DNA of 64,000 nucleotides from Parasponia andersonii (lineage: Eukaryota > Streptophyta > Magnoliopsida > Rosales > Cannabaceae): the NCBI GenBank assembly GCA_002914805.1, contig JXTB01000324.1:136357-200356 (forward strand), written 5' to 3'. A program made the translations under genes and the position numbers. Below the pieces are notes generated by a model. That model saw only the letters and a list, made by a program, of their open reading frames with translations, made no database searches and had not been told where the DNA came from. Positions 1 through 13,729 of this stretch are shown here, piece after piece (positions within the stretch are counted from its first letter, which is position 1; each line of letters begins with the position of its first letter).

Positions 1-2800
1 TTTGCCTAAGACCCCAAAATTTTCATCTATCTATTTATGTTATATGCGTCTCTTTTTTTTTTTTTTTATGTTTTCCATAATGCCTTAACTACAACTATTA
101 AAGAAACGTTTTATTTTAAAAAATATATATCAAGAGACCTATCTTTTTTGGGAAATCGAAACATTATACCCTATTTTTAGGAATTTTTAAATCTAAAAAG
201 GTAAATAAAATATTTTCTTTTAATTTCCGATAAAAATTATATAATTTGATTATGCTTTATATTTGTGTATTTCCATAATTAATTTTATCATGATATATTT
301 CATAATTAGTCTATCTTAGCAATTTATTTAAAAATTGGACCAACCGGATATTATTTTTTTTAACGTGGTACTTGTAGTTGTTACCCGTTAAAATTGTAAC
401 GCTAGTAAACATAAATTTAGCCATTGTTGAGAATTGCTATTCATTGCAAATTTTATCTAAGGTTAAAATTTTAACTCTATTGTTGTTGCAGTTTTACTCA
501 TAAATATAAACCTATTTATTTTCATTTTACAATACACAATTTAAAGGAAAAAAATGAGTCGTATTTAGTTTTCAATTCCATCTCTTTTGTCATTCTTAAT
601 TGTTTTTACCACAAATTGATTTAGAGGTTATATCTTTCTTTCTTATTCTTCATTTCTTGTTAATTTATTAACTAATATTATTATTTCTTCATTTCTTTCT
701 TTCTTTTTTACTTCTGTAATTTCCTAGCTATCTTTTTTTTCCCCTCAAATGTGTAGTTAGTTGTTTAGTTATTTTGAAGTTAATAATAGTTAAAGGTGTG
801 TATTGTTTGTAAATTTGACCTTCTTGTATTAAATAAAATTTGGTGGAATGCCAAAAAAAAAACAAAACAATCCAACTCAATAATTAAAAAATTAAAAAAA
901 AATGCCCTATTTAAAGAATTTGTCTATGGCCCAAATAATGCTTGAGTGGCTCCGATTATTGCAAAGGCTAGCAGCGTGAAGAGCATATATTTTTTTCCTT
1001 TCTTTCTTGGAGACAATAAATATAATTATAGAGAGGGCATAAATCATTTTAAGAAACCATCCTTCTTTTTTTTTTTTTCGGTCAAGATGAAACCATCTAG
1101 TTATTCTTCAAATTTAAAGTATCCAAAAAGAAATTGAGAGTCCAAGTTATACAAAAGTGGTCAACATAACATCTATTTTATACACTACTCTCAAAAGGGC
1201 CAAAAAGAGTCTTTTAGGATTCTATTTCATTATTAATTTACAACACAAAATAAGTTTATAATACACAGGTCTTAAATTGTTGGCATTTGGCAGCGTTACA
1301 CATTCAAGGCTGCCCAAAAAAAATAAAAAAGGTTGGGGGTGTTCTACAACAATTACTCGGTGCTTTTGCCTAGTTTCAAGACCTCAAATCAAATCTCTTT
1401 TTTGGGTTAAATTTTCCATTTTCAGGTTCCAAAATGAAGGGCCTTTGTCAACCCAAATCCAACTTACTTGAATTTGGTAATCTCCCACCAGTATTAGGAT
1501 ATTCAACTAATTGAACTAGCATGTGTAATAAGTTCTGTGAGACAGGTCATGTAACGAAGAAAAGAAAAGGTGTCCAAGATGATGATGATGATGAGTGATG
1601 ACTAGCTACATATGAGATCAAACCATATTTGGTGGGCAATTAAGTTTTGCAATTGTTAGGTAAAGTTGAGGAGGAAAAACATGAACAAGAGAGGTACACA
1701 CGAGAAAGAGGAAAAAAAAAAAAGGTTTGATTAAGGAACTCTAATAATTGAAATGACTGCTCAAACAGGTAATCAATATTTAAATAATTCTCAACAGATA
1801 ATTAAATAGGTAAAGTCGTTGGTGTCAAATTAAAGATATAGACATATCCCATTTACAAGATTTGAGAGAGTATCCAGTTGTGTAGCCAATTAAAGTATTT
1901 TATTCTTATTATTTTTCAAAAAGCTATTTGAGCAATATAGGATCTGAATTTAATATTGAATTTGATTTCGTGCTTAATGTTTCTGTGAGCACCACTAAGT
2001 TCTACCATGAAAAAGATAAATGTAAGAAACAATATAAATTTTGTAGATCAAATTTTAGTTCAACAGCTGATGCATTAGTTTTATGCCCTTATAAACAGGT
2101 TTGAGTATCCCACTTAGTTAGAAACCTATCATATCAATAGTAAACAAGTTTTTGTAAAATTACTCTAGTTTTTTTTTTTTTTTATTGTAAGCTTATATTC
2201 CACAGCAATAACAATTATAATCATGAAGCATGATTTTATTGGTACTCTAGTAGCTTACTTGGGATCTGTGAGATTGTGAATGTATCTTATATGAATGATT
2301 TCAAATGCTAACTCAAGCAAAGGAAGAAGCTATTAAGATCAAGAGAATTGACCACCATTGGCCTAGATTTAGATATCATTGAATGTTACTCGATGTGCTT
2401 TCCCTAAATACCTTGGATCTGATGTTGGGAATATATTTTTTTTCTTTTTTATTGTTCTTTCTTGTTCACATTAAATAATATATCAAAGCTAGTGTTTTAG
2501 AAATTATAGATGCAATACTGAGGGTTGTTAAAGGTAGACTTAGGGGAATAGACTTACGTAGTTTGAACTTTTACACAATGCATTTAAAATATTAGTGGCA
2601 AAAAAGTCACAAGAAGAACAAGAGAGATTAAATAGTGTTGGGGGCTATTTGAAAGCAATCACGATATGTGGTCCCATCCCAGAGAAAATTTGGTGGCATC
2701 CAATGAAGATATATAGATGACCCTGAACTTGCCTCTAAGGTTAATTAGGCTATTAGGCATAGCAATGTGGAATAGGAATATTGCCTACAAGTGATTGAGA

Positions 2801-2844
<44 letters not shown>

Positions 2845-5800
2845 ACAAGTGATTGAGAATGCCTTGGTCTCTCTCTCTCTTTCTTTCTTAACCCTCTCTC
2901 CAAGGATAGAATGTGGCAATTAATAAATTCGAAAGGAACTCTCGTATTGAGAAATTTTATGGTATATGGTAAGTGCAACTTCAATTGGCTGCTATAGAGT
3001 AGAGGATTCTATTAATAGGGTAGAGGATACTTAATAGAGTAACATCTCGGTCTAATTTAGAATTATAAGGAATTTAAGATTTAATTAATGTTAGTGAGTG
3101 ACTGCCCTTTTCTTCTTTCACTTGAAATCGGTGGCCTTTGTGCCATTCCAAGGCCCCATAGTGAAAACCTTGACCTCCCACTAGAAACCCGAAAAACCAA
3201 AACAAAAGAAAAACAGAAACTAACCCAAATGAACCAACTTAATTATTCATGGGTTCCTCGTAATTTTAATGTCCTTTGATTCATGTCTTCGGAGAGTTAC
3301 ATGCTCATTGGATTTATCATAACCAATTGCATGTTTTTGATGCAAATTATTCAAATTATAGAATTTATAGGTAAAACACGCTTTAGCGTTCAATGAGGCA
3401 TGTCTCTTACGAGTCTTATCTTAGATCAATTAAATCTAACCACTTAAGACCATTTTCTTGAATAATATTAAAAAAAAAAATTAGAAACCTACATTTTATT
3501 TTTACATGAGTCATGTCTTAACTAATTTATATTATTAACGGATGTGAGTCTCACATGAATCTAAGTGCAATACTGCAATTCATACAATTAATGGTTCTAA
3601 TCCAACAAACATGACTGGACAATTTTTTCTTTCAAAATTATTTATGGGGGTGGAAAAGAGGGTCTTCCTAGTTAATGAAAAGCAACAAGCATGATGCACA
3701 CAACTACTTTCCTTTTTCACCCACACTCACATACACACAGTTTGTCATATACAGCCAGCCTTTTTGAGCTGGAGGTTAAGAAAATTGCCGCACTCAAAAA
3801 GATTGCTCCTCATTTATACAACACAAAAGCTTTTGTGGATCATAAAGGACCAAGCATAAAAAAAGCCAAAGCCAATAACACATGGTGGTGGCTGCGTGCT
3901 ACTCTGAAATAATGATTGGTTTATTTTTTTGGTCGTGGGCCAATTCAGGGTTTAAAGAGGTATAGAGGGGACCATAGAAAATGTGTTCGTCTAGGATTTT
4001 GAGGAATGGGATTTTAATTCTATTTTTTGTTTTTTTGTTTTTTTGTTTTTTATTTTTGGCATTTTCCAGTTTCAATTTTCTCCAAAGATGAACGAGCAAA
4101 ACCTAAGCATGCGAGTATAGCCCAATGGTAGTCACCTTTATAGCTTTATCATAATGGTCAAGTTTTGTTGATATCTAATATTAACGTGAGTAGTTTGAAA
4201 CTCGACCTCCTCCTAATAAAAATAAGACTAAAATTACCGTTTCGGTAAAATTTTCAGGACAATTTCTAACGTAGAGCTCATATTATATCGAAACCAACTA
4301 ATTTCGTCAAAGTAAAATATGCGCAATAAAACCTTGTGAAAATCTAATAAAGAGGTGAAAGTCTCAAACTTTGAATCTCAATACTAAAGACAAGTATGGA
4401 CTAATGATGATCAATTAGACGAAGCATACAACGGCCATTTTATTTTTCGTACTTTAAAAGATATACCCATCATATTTACTTTTCCAAGTCTTCTTTATAA
4501 CTATATTAATTTCAAGAAAATCCCTCTTGCCGTAAAACCGGTTTTCTTTTAACAATTTTCCAAAGGATGGGGCCTTCGGCTGATGAGCTGATTTTGCCAA
4601 GAAAACAAATGACATTTAAAGAGAAGGGACTAAGGCAAAGCCAAAAAGGACAAAAACATAACCAAAATATCGGTTTTGGACTTGTTTGTTAGCAAAATTA
4701 GGTGACTTGCCAAATCAAGTCAAGCCCTGACAAAGTTCAACATTGGCTTGCTATGCCAGAGAGCCTGAAATCACTTTTGTTGATCTTTCTTGCTTCTCTC
4801 TTCTAATGAATGAATGAAGCAGTACAAGTTTTGTAACAAACACATGGTACTTTAATGTATAATAGGGATTACAATAAATTTTAGAATATAGGACAAGAGA
4901 TTCATTCATTATGAAAATATTAACACAAAAAAAAATAAAAGGAGAAACTATTGCTATTTTGTTTCTTAGCAAACCAACAAAACTAAGATTAACATATTTT
5001 TACTTCTTGAAAAAAAAAATGAAGCAAAGATCTTTTATAATTTCCAAAATTGTTATGTAGGAATAAATTATCCACCATATCAGTGCATCTCTTCCCCATT
5101 TTTGTGCAATAGCCAAGAAGAAAATTGATTACTTACAAGTTCTTGAGGGAGATTACTTACAAGTTACAACCGTATAAAACACCGGAGAAAAATGAAAATG
5201 AAACAAAAACATAAAAGTAAATAAGTAAACGGTCAAATGGCACTGATTATAGTCGGTAGATTCTCAACTCTTTTGGTTGTTCCCTCGTGGCCTAAAGCAA
5301 TCTCCATTGATATCCCAAATACCCTTTTCCACTTTCCCTTTCCCTTTTCCATTCAACAAATCTTCATTGATATATCTCAAAATCCAGGGGAAAAAAAAAA
5401 ACCTCCTCCTTTAAAAAAAAAATTAAAACATATGATTTAATTGATCCCTTTTAAATTACTCCTATCATATGATAAGCACTTCTATAGTTCATATTTACTG
5501 ACAATTAAACATACAAAAAGCCGTATAATTTCCCAAGTTTCAGTACTACTTGAAAGATAGAAAAAAACAAAACAAAAAAAAAAAAGAAAAAGGAAGAGAC
5601 ACAAACATAAAAACTAGTCAAATTGATCCATGTATCTACCATTCACATTTCTGCAACTTGAATTATATTTCTCTTCCCATATAATTAAACAAAAAAAATT
5701 GAATTAGTATTTAATTTTCCTTTCAAGATGAAAGGCCAATAATTAAAAAAAAAAAACTGTAACATATAATGAAAGAGAAAGAATTAGAGAAAAGAAAATC

Positions 5801-5849
5801 AAAACAAGGAAAAATAAAATTATAAAAAAGAAAGAAAAAGAAAGAAGTC
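1..5849. other. Gene-free AT-rich stretch
   Basis: I see no convincing gene here. The open frames are short (under about 80 codons), made largely of homopolymer-derived residues, and match no family I know. The stretch holds poly(A)/poly(T) runs, one CT microsatellite (listed separately) and low-complexity AT-rich DNA. It lies downstream (3' side) of the minus-strand DUF868 gene, so its last few hundred bases would include that gene's 3' UTR. Confidence 0.6.
2783..2861. repeat. (CT)n microsatellite between two exact 21-bp repeats
   Basis: A run of about 18 CT units (2804-2840) lies between two identical 21-bp copies of a unit that begins GCCTACAAGTG, at 2783-2803 and 2841-2861. A second, shorter CT tract follows at about 2868-2882. 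The arrangement suggests a tandem duplication that included part of the microsatellite. It could be polymorphic in length. Confidence 0.9.
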
Positions 5850-6770
5850 TCATTGTGAGGAGCTCTTACAAGCATAGATTAAAAGAGAGAACTCAACTTT
5901 CTCTTGCTGATCTTTATTCTGAGCCATTAACTTCTCCTCTAACCAAAGCCTACTATCCAATCCACTTCTGGTCCTGAACATGAAAACGGCATAGCCAGAA
6001 GCTGGGTTGAAAAACCAGTCATGGACATCCCAAAGCAGATCAACCAGTAACCCATCAACGAAAATGGTCTGATTCCCTCTAAAATTCCACTGAAGCCTCT
6101 TGACTCGAACCACCACCTTCTTATCAATGCTCACCATCAAAACTGGGTTCCCCTTAAACCCTTCATTCTCGCCACTGCATTTGATCAAAACCTCATGTAA
6201 AACCCCTCCTTCGCAGAACTGAGCCTTGGTGGAGTAAAGGGTATTTCCGGAACAGTGCTCTTGGCGTGAAATCAGAGCGGTTTTGGCAACTGGGTTCTTG
6301 GATTTTAGCTTCTTGGCGATGAAATCTTCGGCCATGTCCCCTAAAACGAGCCCGATCTCTGAATCGAACATGGCCAGAATGTAGAACCCATCAATGGGTT
6401 CGGGCCCATTTTCGAACTTTGCATTGGAGAGATCCCAAAAGAGCTCGATCTTTGAATCCTTGGAATCGAAGATTTTACTGCCCTTTTTCTTGCGAAACAA
6501 ACGGGAGTTGATGTTGAGCTTGAAGGTCGATAATGGGTCATCCCCAAAAGTTATGCTCAAGCCTTGAACAGAGTTGTTTCGACACCATGTGACCTTCACC
6601 AAGACCTGTTTTTGGGTCTGCGAGAGGAGGACTCTGTGGATCGAAGCGACGGCGTTTTGGACGGAGGGAGTCAAGCTTGGTGTGATGCATGCCGTGTTTG
6701 AGTAGCTAGAGCATGAAGGGTGTGACACATTCACTGCGTTTTCGCTGAAACAAGATACTATGTCTCTCAT
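5850..6770 (-). CDS. DUF868 family protein, intronless
   Basis: A single uninterrupted 306-residue frame running from ATG at 6770 to a stop at 5850. I recognise the plant-specific DUF868 family from several features. The opening is MRDIVSCFSENAV, followed by a Ser-rich stretch and a segment leading into VLVKVTWCRNN. Further in are ELFWDLSNAKF, the FYILAMFDSEIGLVLGDM segment and LVDLLWDVHDWFF near residues 245-260. The length is in the range usual for the family, and family members are commonly intronless, as here. No signal peptide or membrane segment is evident. The molecular function of DUF868 is unknown and nothing in the sequence adds to it. There is no neighbouring gene within 14 kb on the upstream side. 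Confidence in the family is high; no activity can be assigned. Confidence 0.92.
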   Translation of the reverse strand: MRDIVSCFSENAVNVSHPSCSSYSNTACITPSLTPSVQNAVASIHRVLLSQTQKQVLVKVTWCRNNSVQGLSITFGDDPLSTFKLNINSRLFRKKKGSKIFDSKDSKIELFWDLSNAKFENGPEPIDGFYILAMFDSEIGLVLGDMAEDFIAKKLKSKNPVAKTALISRQEHCSGNTLYSTKAQFCEGGVLHEVLIKCSGENEGFKGNPVLMVSIDKKVVVRVKRLQWNFRGNQTIFVDGLLVDLLWDVHDWFFNPASGYAVFMFRTRSGLDSRLWLEEKLMAQNKDQQEKVEFSLLIYACKSSSQ

Positions 6771-8186
6771 TGTAAAAATGGGAATATGACTTTTTATTTT
6801 TTCTTTTGGGTGTGGAGGAGGTTTATACGTGATTGAGAGACCAAAAATGGAGGTTTTGGGTAATGTGGTTTCTCTGTTTTGGCTTGTAATGAGAGAAGGA
6901 AATTTAAGAAACTGACATGAATAGGGAATGGGGAGCTTTAAAACTGTCCTTTTAATGGCTTTGGCTGTTTTTTGTTTTTGTTTTTTATTTTTTCTAAGGA
7001 GGAACCTCAGAGGAAGATAACTAGGACTGAGAAGGCAAAGAAATCCAGGTTTCTGACATGCCCATATGATATTTAATACATGATTCTCTCTCTTTTTTTC
7101 TACCTTAAAATTTGCATCTCATATAAGAAAGGAAAGAAATGGAAAAGCTTGAAGCTGAAACCTTGAAGCTTTGGTTGTCCCTTTTTAACCCTTTTTGCCA
7201 GTTCATACTAGACTTTAAAGACGGGAGGAAAAAATTTAAAAAAAAAAAAAAAAAAAAGAGAGGGAGAGGGAGAGAGAGAAGAAATTAAATTAAAAAAAAA
7301 ATGGGGAAGAAGTTGGACCGGGTCAGTCAGAATACCATCACCATTGGTGACATGATCATGGGTTTTCTTAATTCCCTTATCTTAGCTTTTAGCTTATTAA
7401 TTTATGTAACTGAAAGAGAGAAATAAAGAAAGAAAATAAAACAAATTCCAAAATTACATTATTTTATTATCAGTTAAAACCCATTTAGTTCATGGAAAAA
7501 TTTGTCAGTGAATCTTAGAAAAAATGGTAACCTAAAATTCTTTCCGAAAAGAAAAAAAAAATGGCAACATAAAAACACTCAATAATAGCAGATTTTATGT
7601 CATTTTTTCTTTTGGTATTTTATGCTACATATTTCTTACGACGAGCAATTAAAAAAATGTAAAATAAATAATCTCTATTAAATGCTTTTACGTTTAGTTA
7701 ATGTGTCAACATCCTATTAGAAGAATGAAGAAAATGACACAGATAATAGAAGGATCCAAGTCAATTACAGTAGAGTAGAAGTGTAAAACTAGACAAGTCT
7801 TAAAAAAATAATTAAATGGACGTGATATTACATTATTTAATATTAAAAAAATCCTAAAGTTATAATTAACGTAACATGACCTCTAATCACCACTTAATCG
7901 CCACATAATTCAGATAACAAATTAGAAATATAGAATTGTCAAAATAGATATCATTTTCTTGAAAAATATTAGTGACATAGAATTCAAATCTTCTACCATT
8001 GTTTTGTTAGTTAAAATCCCATCATTTGCAGAATATTAATATTGAATTTTCTTTCAAGATAGTGAAAATTGGGTAAGAGTAAGTTTTTTTCTTGGCGGTC
8101 AATCAGAGAAATCTAGATTGCTATCTTGGTGCTGCATAGTGGATACGTGATGGCATGAGTTTTGTTTGCTGTCTTGAATATATATA
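6771..8186. other. Upstream region of the DUF868 gene
   Basis: This contains the presumed 5' UTR and promoter of the minus-strand gene ending at 6770. A TATA-like TATAAAC lies on the minus strand near 6820, close to the start codon, so its role is uncertain. A purine-rich tract of A-runs followed by GAGAGGGAGAGG-type sequence is at about 7227-7280. No other gene is visible. The stretch ends in a run of six Ns. Confidence 0.4.
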
Positions 8187-8192
8187 NNNNNN
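8187..8192. other. Assembly gap (six Ns)
   Basis: Six undetermined bases follow an alternating TA run. The gap falls just before TTGGTTTGCC, which resembles the terminus of an inverted-repeat element ending near 8920, so the element's left end may be lost in the gap. Confidence 0.95.
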
Positions 8193-8920
8193 TTGGTTTG
8201 CCTTTAAAATTTAGGAATCATAATTCCTTAGTAATTACAGTTCCACCATTCACGTGATTTAAAATGAATTATTAAACTCCATCTATTGAAAAAAAATTCC
8301 ATTTTTTACTAATACCTAAAAAATGGTTCTTTTCCCCTTTTTGTCCTCTCTCTCTCCATTTATATCGTAAGAATGTTAGTTATTTTATATGCAGAGTTTT
8401 TAGTTTTTTTTTTCCCTTTTTTTCATCATATTAAAAGATCCAAGGTGATGCATATACGTGGGTATTAATAACAGCTACATCACTACCACATGGTCTTGCA
8501 TTTATGCATGTATTAATAATAATTATACAATTATCAGTTTTTTTATTTAGTTAAAAGTTAAATAAATAGATTTAACGTAGTATAATTTTTCTATTTTTAT
8601 TTTAATAATATGAATTAATTATTTAATATTATCGAAATATTGTAAAAAAAATTATAATTTTTTACCAAATAAAATTATATATTTTCAGATAGTTAACTAA
8701 AATATATATATGTATAAAATTGTAGAAATTTGGGTATTTTAATCGATATACCACTAATTTCATTTCATTCCAGTGTCTAACTAAACAAAGTAATTCTTAT
8801 TCTAGTACCGATTCTTATTTTCACTCAGATAATAGAATATCATTGCTATTCTTTTTCTGATTTCACTTCATTACGATTCCTATTATCATTTTAATTCTAT
8901 TTCGCAAACCAAACGTCTCT
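8193..8920. mobile_element. Possible inverted-repeat element (MITE-like)
   Basis: The left side starts TTGGTTTGCC just after the N gap. The right side ends with GCAAACCAAACG near 8904-8915, the reverse complement of that terminus. The inner right part is rich in ATTCTTATT and ATTCCTAT-type motifs, which is common in plant MITEs. No target-site duplication can be checked because the left flank is Ns. The class is not assigned. Confidence 0.4.
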
Positions 8921-11000
8921 AAGGTTTAAAGTTTAAATCTCCATTTTTGGGCTAGAAAAGAAAGAATAATTCCTAAAGAATACTAGTGAATATATTTTCA
9001 AGTGTTCTCCTACTTTTTTCCCAAACGAAGCTCTCAAAAATTCAAAACCTTGTCTAAACATAAAAGATGAGAGAAACATGAGGTTGATGTTTTGGCGGGG
9101 ATGTACATTTTGTTTCTTTAACCTATGGGTGGTGCATGAGATTAAAAAGACCCCAACTAATCCCATATATAGGACTTGTGCATCGTTTTTTAGAAAGTTC
9201 CCCCTATACAAATCAAAAAAAGTCGATAGTTTTTACGTTAGGAAGTATCCTGATAAGGAGCAATATTTTCAGGTTTCAAATTCTCATTACCACTTGAGCT
9301 ACCCGTAGGGTTAATGTTACATTGAATATCAAAATTAATGGCACCAAGCAACCAAAGGGTTTTGTAGACAAGGAAAAGAACAAACTATACCCGAATTTGA
9401 TTTGTTTATTTAATTTTTTTTCCCATTTTTTGAAGACTTAGGGAGGGAGCAGGGAACAATAAAGCAAATAAGGAGAAAGACAAGATTAGCCACCAGAACA
9501 TGCAGGTGTTATATTTATCACTATGTGCTAATGACAAATGCTTTTAAAGGCCAAAATAAAGTTTAAACAAAAGGTTGCGTAGGGATGGGACAAATATAGA
9601 AAGTGAGGTATCCTAAAATTAAATAGGACTATGAAAAGAAAAAAGAAAAAAGAAAAACTAAAAGAACATGCAAACAAATTCACAAAGGGCATTATTACCT
9701 CTCCTTGGCCGTAATGGGTCCTAGTGAGAGGCACATTTTGGGGCAATGGGCACCAGAAAGTCTGGTCCTTGGGGCATGTTTCTATCATGGGGATGTAGCA
9801 CAATAACTTGAATGAGACGTTAGACATAAATATGATTGAAATTCACCTAATACAATTTTAGGATCATTTATATCAAATTCTTAAGAACGAATTATTGATA
9901 TTATTTGTATCTTTAGCAAAAGGACAATGAACACGGTCACAGAAGTACAGAGCACAAGAGTTTGAGGGATAAACGTCTTCCATAAATAAAATATTGAAGG
10001 TTTATTCAATGAATTTCTCTCTCAGTAATAATAGTTGAAAAAATAGTTGAAAAAGAAGAACGTACATATTATTTTTATTTTAGCGTGGGGATTATAACCC
10101 AAATAAATAACTTTATATAGATAACACAGTTAAAGTATCCATGAATCATAATTAGGATGTGTAACTGGGTAGCCTCAGTGTCAGTCTATATTAGGATGAA
10201 TATTATCGGGATAAATATTACGACTCATCTTAATTAGATCACTATAAATGATCTATACAAAATAATATGACCAAATATAATTAATTAAATATATTGGATA
10301 CACAATTATATGAAATAATAATTTTCTAACACATGAAGGAGACTGAATAGAAAATGTAAGGATTGTAAGGATAATCATGTTTGTTTAGTGTTTATACCTA
10401 AGTAAGATCAATCATATCAACATTAATATACGAACTGCATAATATAATTTTCAAGTTCTAAGTTATGCAAAATGATTTTACCATTCGAAACAAATTAATT
10501 TGTTTTCCATATTTTAAAGCGAGTATAATCTTCGTTTTTTAAAAATAATATGCTTGGAAAAGAAATACAGTTATATTATTTCAAATAAAATATTTGGATT
10601 ATAAAATCAAATTAAATTAACTAATGAGTCATTTGTCCTTTGTATACAGTGTCATTGGCTATTACATAAGACTATTCTCGTTGTACGTACTCTAATTGGG
10701 ACAAAACGATGTCATTCTATATCAAAAGAAAGTTTACATCTTTTAGTTGAATAAAATAAAGTAAAATAAAAAGTTCAAAAGTATAACAACCAAAAAATTA
10801 ATTCATTTCCCAATTATTTTATACATTTCCGTACCAAATTTTTGTCAAATTATTATTTTGAGTCCAATTTGTCTTGATTTCAAAATTTCAAAGTTTTATA
10901 CGATATAATTAGAAATCCAAAGTCTTCATTGTTAAATTTTTTTTGAGAAAAAAACTAAAAATTTTATTTGATATAACTAAAAGTCCAAATATTTTTTATT

Positions 11001-11546
11001 TTATTTTGTTTTTACTTAAGGGATTAATTATATTTTTATATCTTGCATTTTGATTGTTTATTTAGCTTGTCTCTTATATTTCGGTTATAATTAACGTTGA
11101 CTTTCAGATTTAAAACATAATATAATTTTTTATCCTCTTTGGGTTAAACTCCAATTACGATCATTTAGTTTACTAAAATACTCTTTTAAACTTTAATAAT
11201 ATATATGTAAAAATAGGATTTAAATTTAAACATAATTAAAATTAATATTTAAAAATGCAAAAACCTAAATTTTTTTCTAATATTTATTAATTGAGTTATT
11301 AATTTTAAAGAAGCTTTAAAATTTAGTAGCTTTTTAAACATACATATTTAAAGTTTTAAAAGGTATTTTAGTAACTCAACGATCAAAATTGATATTTAAC
11401 TAAGAGATAGTATAAATCTATTATAAATTTTAAATGTTAAAGTTAATACTAATAATGGCCAAAATAAAAGATATAAACACTAAAGTAAATAAACAGTCAA
11501 GATGCAACGTATAAAAATATATTCATCCTTACTAAAATAAAATAAG
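11001..11546. mobile_element. Long fold-back element A (about 545 bp)
   Basis: The two halves are imperfect reverse complements for about 200 bp each. The left arm, from TAAGGGATTAATTATATTTT (about 11018), pairs with the right arm ending ATATATTCATCCTTA (11517-11531). Deeper in the arm, GATCATTTAGTTTACTAAAA (11160-11179) pairs with the sequence around 11368-11392. The loop is roughly 11210-11335. No open frame spans it. This is the structure of a non-autonomous fold-back or MITE-type element. It is related to element B at 13928. Confidence 0.75.
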
Positions 11547-11604
11547 AATTTTTTTTAATAGAACATTAAGGATTTTTTTTAATAGAACATTTTTTTTTTA
11601 CTAA

Positions 11605-11987
11605 GACCATCTCTAATGCATATGCTAATGCTATATTTGGAGCAATAAAAATAGAAAAATGCTAAATTTGACGCATTGTTTTATTTTTTATATTATAAGG
11701 CATAATGTTATATTAAATGCAACAGTGAAAAATGTATGAATAGTTGAATTAGGCATTAGAATATTTAAACTTAATTGTTGGAAAATTATAATAGATGACA
11801 ATAAAATCAAAGTTTAAATAATGAATACTATAATTTGGCATATGTTATATTTTGTATGAAATTTGCATTTAGTGTAGCATATGTGAGAGTTAGAAAAAAA
11901 AATGACATTGCATTGGAGAGTTTTTTTTGATATGTTGCTTACTTATAACATTAAACATGTAGAGTTAGCATTACAGTGGAGATGCTC
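11605..11987. mobile_element. Tourist-like (PIF/Harbinger-type) MITE, 383 bp
   Basis: Terminal inverted repeats begin GACCATCTCTAATGC on the left and GAGCATCTCCACTG (reverse complement of the right end). The element is flanked by TAA on both sides (11602-11604 and 11988-11990). A 3-bp TAA/TTA target duplication and termini of this kind are typical of PIF/Harbinger-derived Tourist MITEs. It has no coding capacity and is non-autonomous. Confidence 0.75.
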
Positions 11988-13684
11988 TAATATCAGAAAG
12001 TTTTGATCGCTCGTTTAGTACGTACTTCGTAGATGAGCGAATAGATACTAAAAAAGTTCATTAAAATGCATTTAATTTTGTTAGTATAATAAATTGTATT
12101 GTATCACTCGAAAAAAAAATTATTAATAAAAAAAGTTCATTTGGATTATCAATTTACGTGGACTGTCGCCATTACTATCATTTTTTAAGAAGAGCAATTG
12201 TTACAAGCTACTTCAGTCTGTTTTATAATATATTCCAGCTTCTTTTTTTTTTTTTTTAATACTTAGAATCCTAAGAATGCAAGGAAAAGTACCATAAGCA
12301 AATGAACATAACAACCAATTATTAGAGCCCAAGTGAGAGAAAGAACAAATTAATTACAAAATAAACCCATTTAATGATATGTTGAGAAAATTAATTAAGT
12401 TACACAGAGAACAAACCTAAATCCGCACACTTGTTGAGACTACCAGAAATTCCATGTATTTTCAGTTAATTATGAGATGTCAATGACATATATATAATTG
12501 ACTATTCATTCATGTTGAGAAATTAATGATAAATAGGATTATCTTTCTGAAATTCTCTACTTTTGAAAAGTTTATATGACACCCTGAAACTACGTCTATA
12601 TACAATATAAATACACATATGTATAGTACTATTCATTAAATATGTATAGAGCTTTGTGAAATATATAGGGACGATGTCTTATATTAACTAATAATCCATG
12701 ACTCAGATCTAACAATAAGCTTAGATTATGATTCGTTCAGTTGATTAATTTCTTAAATTTTTATTGGTAGAGTTACTGAGAAAACTTGTTGGATTCTATT
12801 TAGCTTTTTCTCCTTTTTTTACTTTGTGAATAGTACTAAAGTTTATGTATGTTATAATAAAAAGACAGCAGTCATACACCTAACAGTAGTACTTTACAGA
12901 ACACATATGAGCAACAATAGGAAAATCAAAACGGATACCATTGAAAGGGATTTCTTTCTTTTATTTTTACTTTATTATTTATTTATTTATTTTCTTTTTT
13001 CTTTTTTCTTTTTATTAATAGTAAGAAACCCTACCAAATCCAATGGCCAAAGAATCATCTTTAACTGTCAACAATTTACCATCAAATTAATTAATGAGGA
13101 AAAATTCCTTAAAAAAAATCTTTTTCAGATGCCCAAACATATAAAGTTGGACTTGCTGGTTTTGAAACTTCAAGGAAGCCAATAAAAAGGGAATCTTTGA
13201 AAAAAAAAATAAAAACAAAAATTCCCAACTTGTTTAGACCCTACGATATAAATCCGTGCTCTTTGGTATATAAATGAATATTATCATATGAACCAAAAAT
13301 ATATATTTGTATGGAAAGCAAAATTGTGAAATGCATGCTTTAGATATTGCAAGTGGGAGTATAGAATTATATCCACTTCGAATTGTGAAGACATGGTAAA
13401 TAATTAATAAGCCCATGCACGTTAGAGCTGGCCAGCTCTTAGATTTTAAACCTCTAGCAATTGATGAATATAAAATGTAGAATTATAGGCAGCAAGTCTA
13501 GAAAATTTATGATGAGAACGTATTGAAGAAGGGGATATGATAACTGAAAAGTTAGTAGCTCAGCCAAAAACCTTTTAGAATACAATATAGAACTGTAATC
13601 TGTTCGAGTTTATCAATAGAAAATTTTCCAGAACGATCCTCTTTATATTCTGAAATATAAAGAAGCATCCTTTTGTTTTCAAAC

Positions 13685-13685
<1 letters not shown>

Positions 13686-13716
<31 letters not shown>
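13686..13716. repeat. (AT)n microsatellite
   Basis: An almost perfect run of about 15 AT units, followed by a further interrupted AT stretch to about 13729. A single N sits nearby at 13833. Confidence 0.9.

Positions 13717-13729
<13 letters not shown>

Noticed and set aside
4100..4215. tRNA-like box A (TAGCCCAATGGTAG) and box B (GTTTGAAACTCGAC), possible SINE
   Set aside because: Single weak match with wrong spacing for a tRNA and no clear 3' tail or target duplication.
9270..9310. Minus-strand GTAGCTCAAGTGGTAATGAG, resembling a tRNA/SINE box A
   Set aside because: No foldable tRNA follows and no element boundaries could be found.
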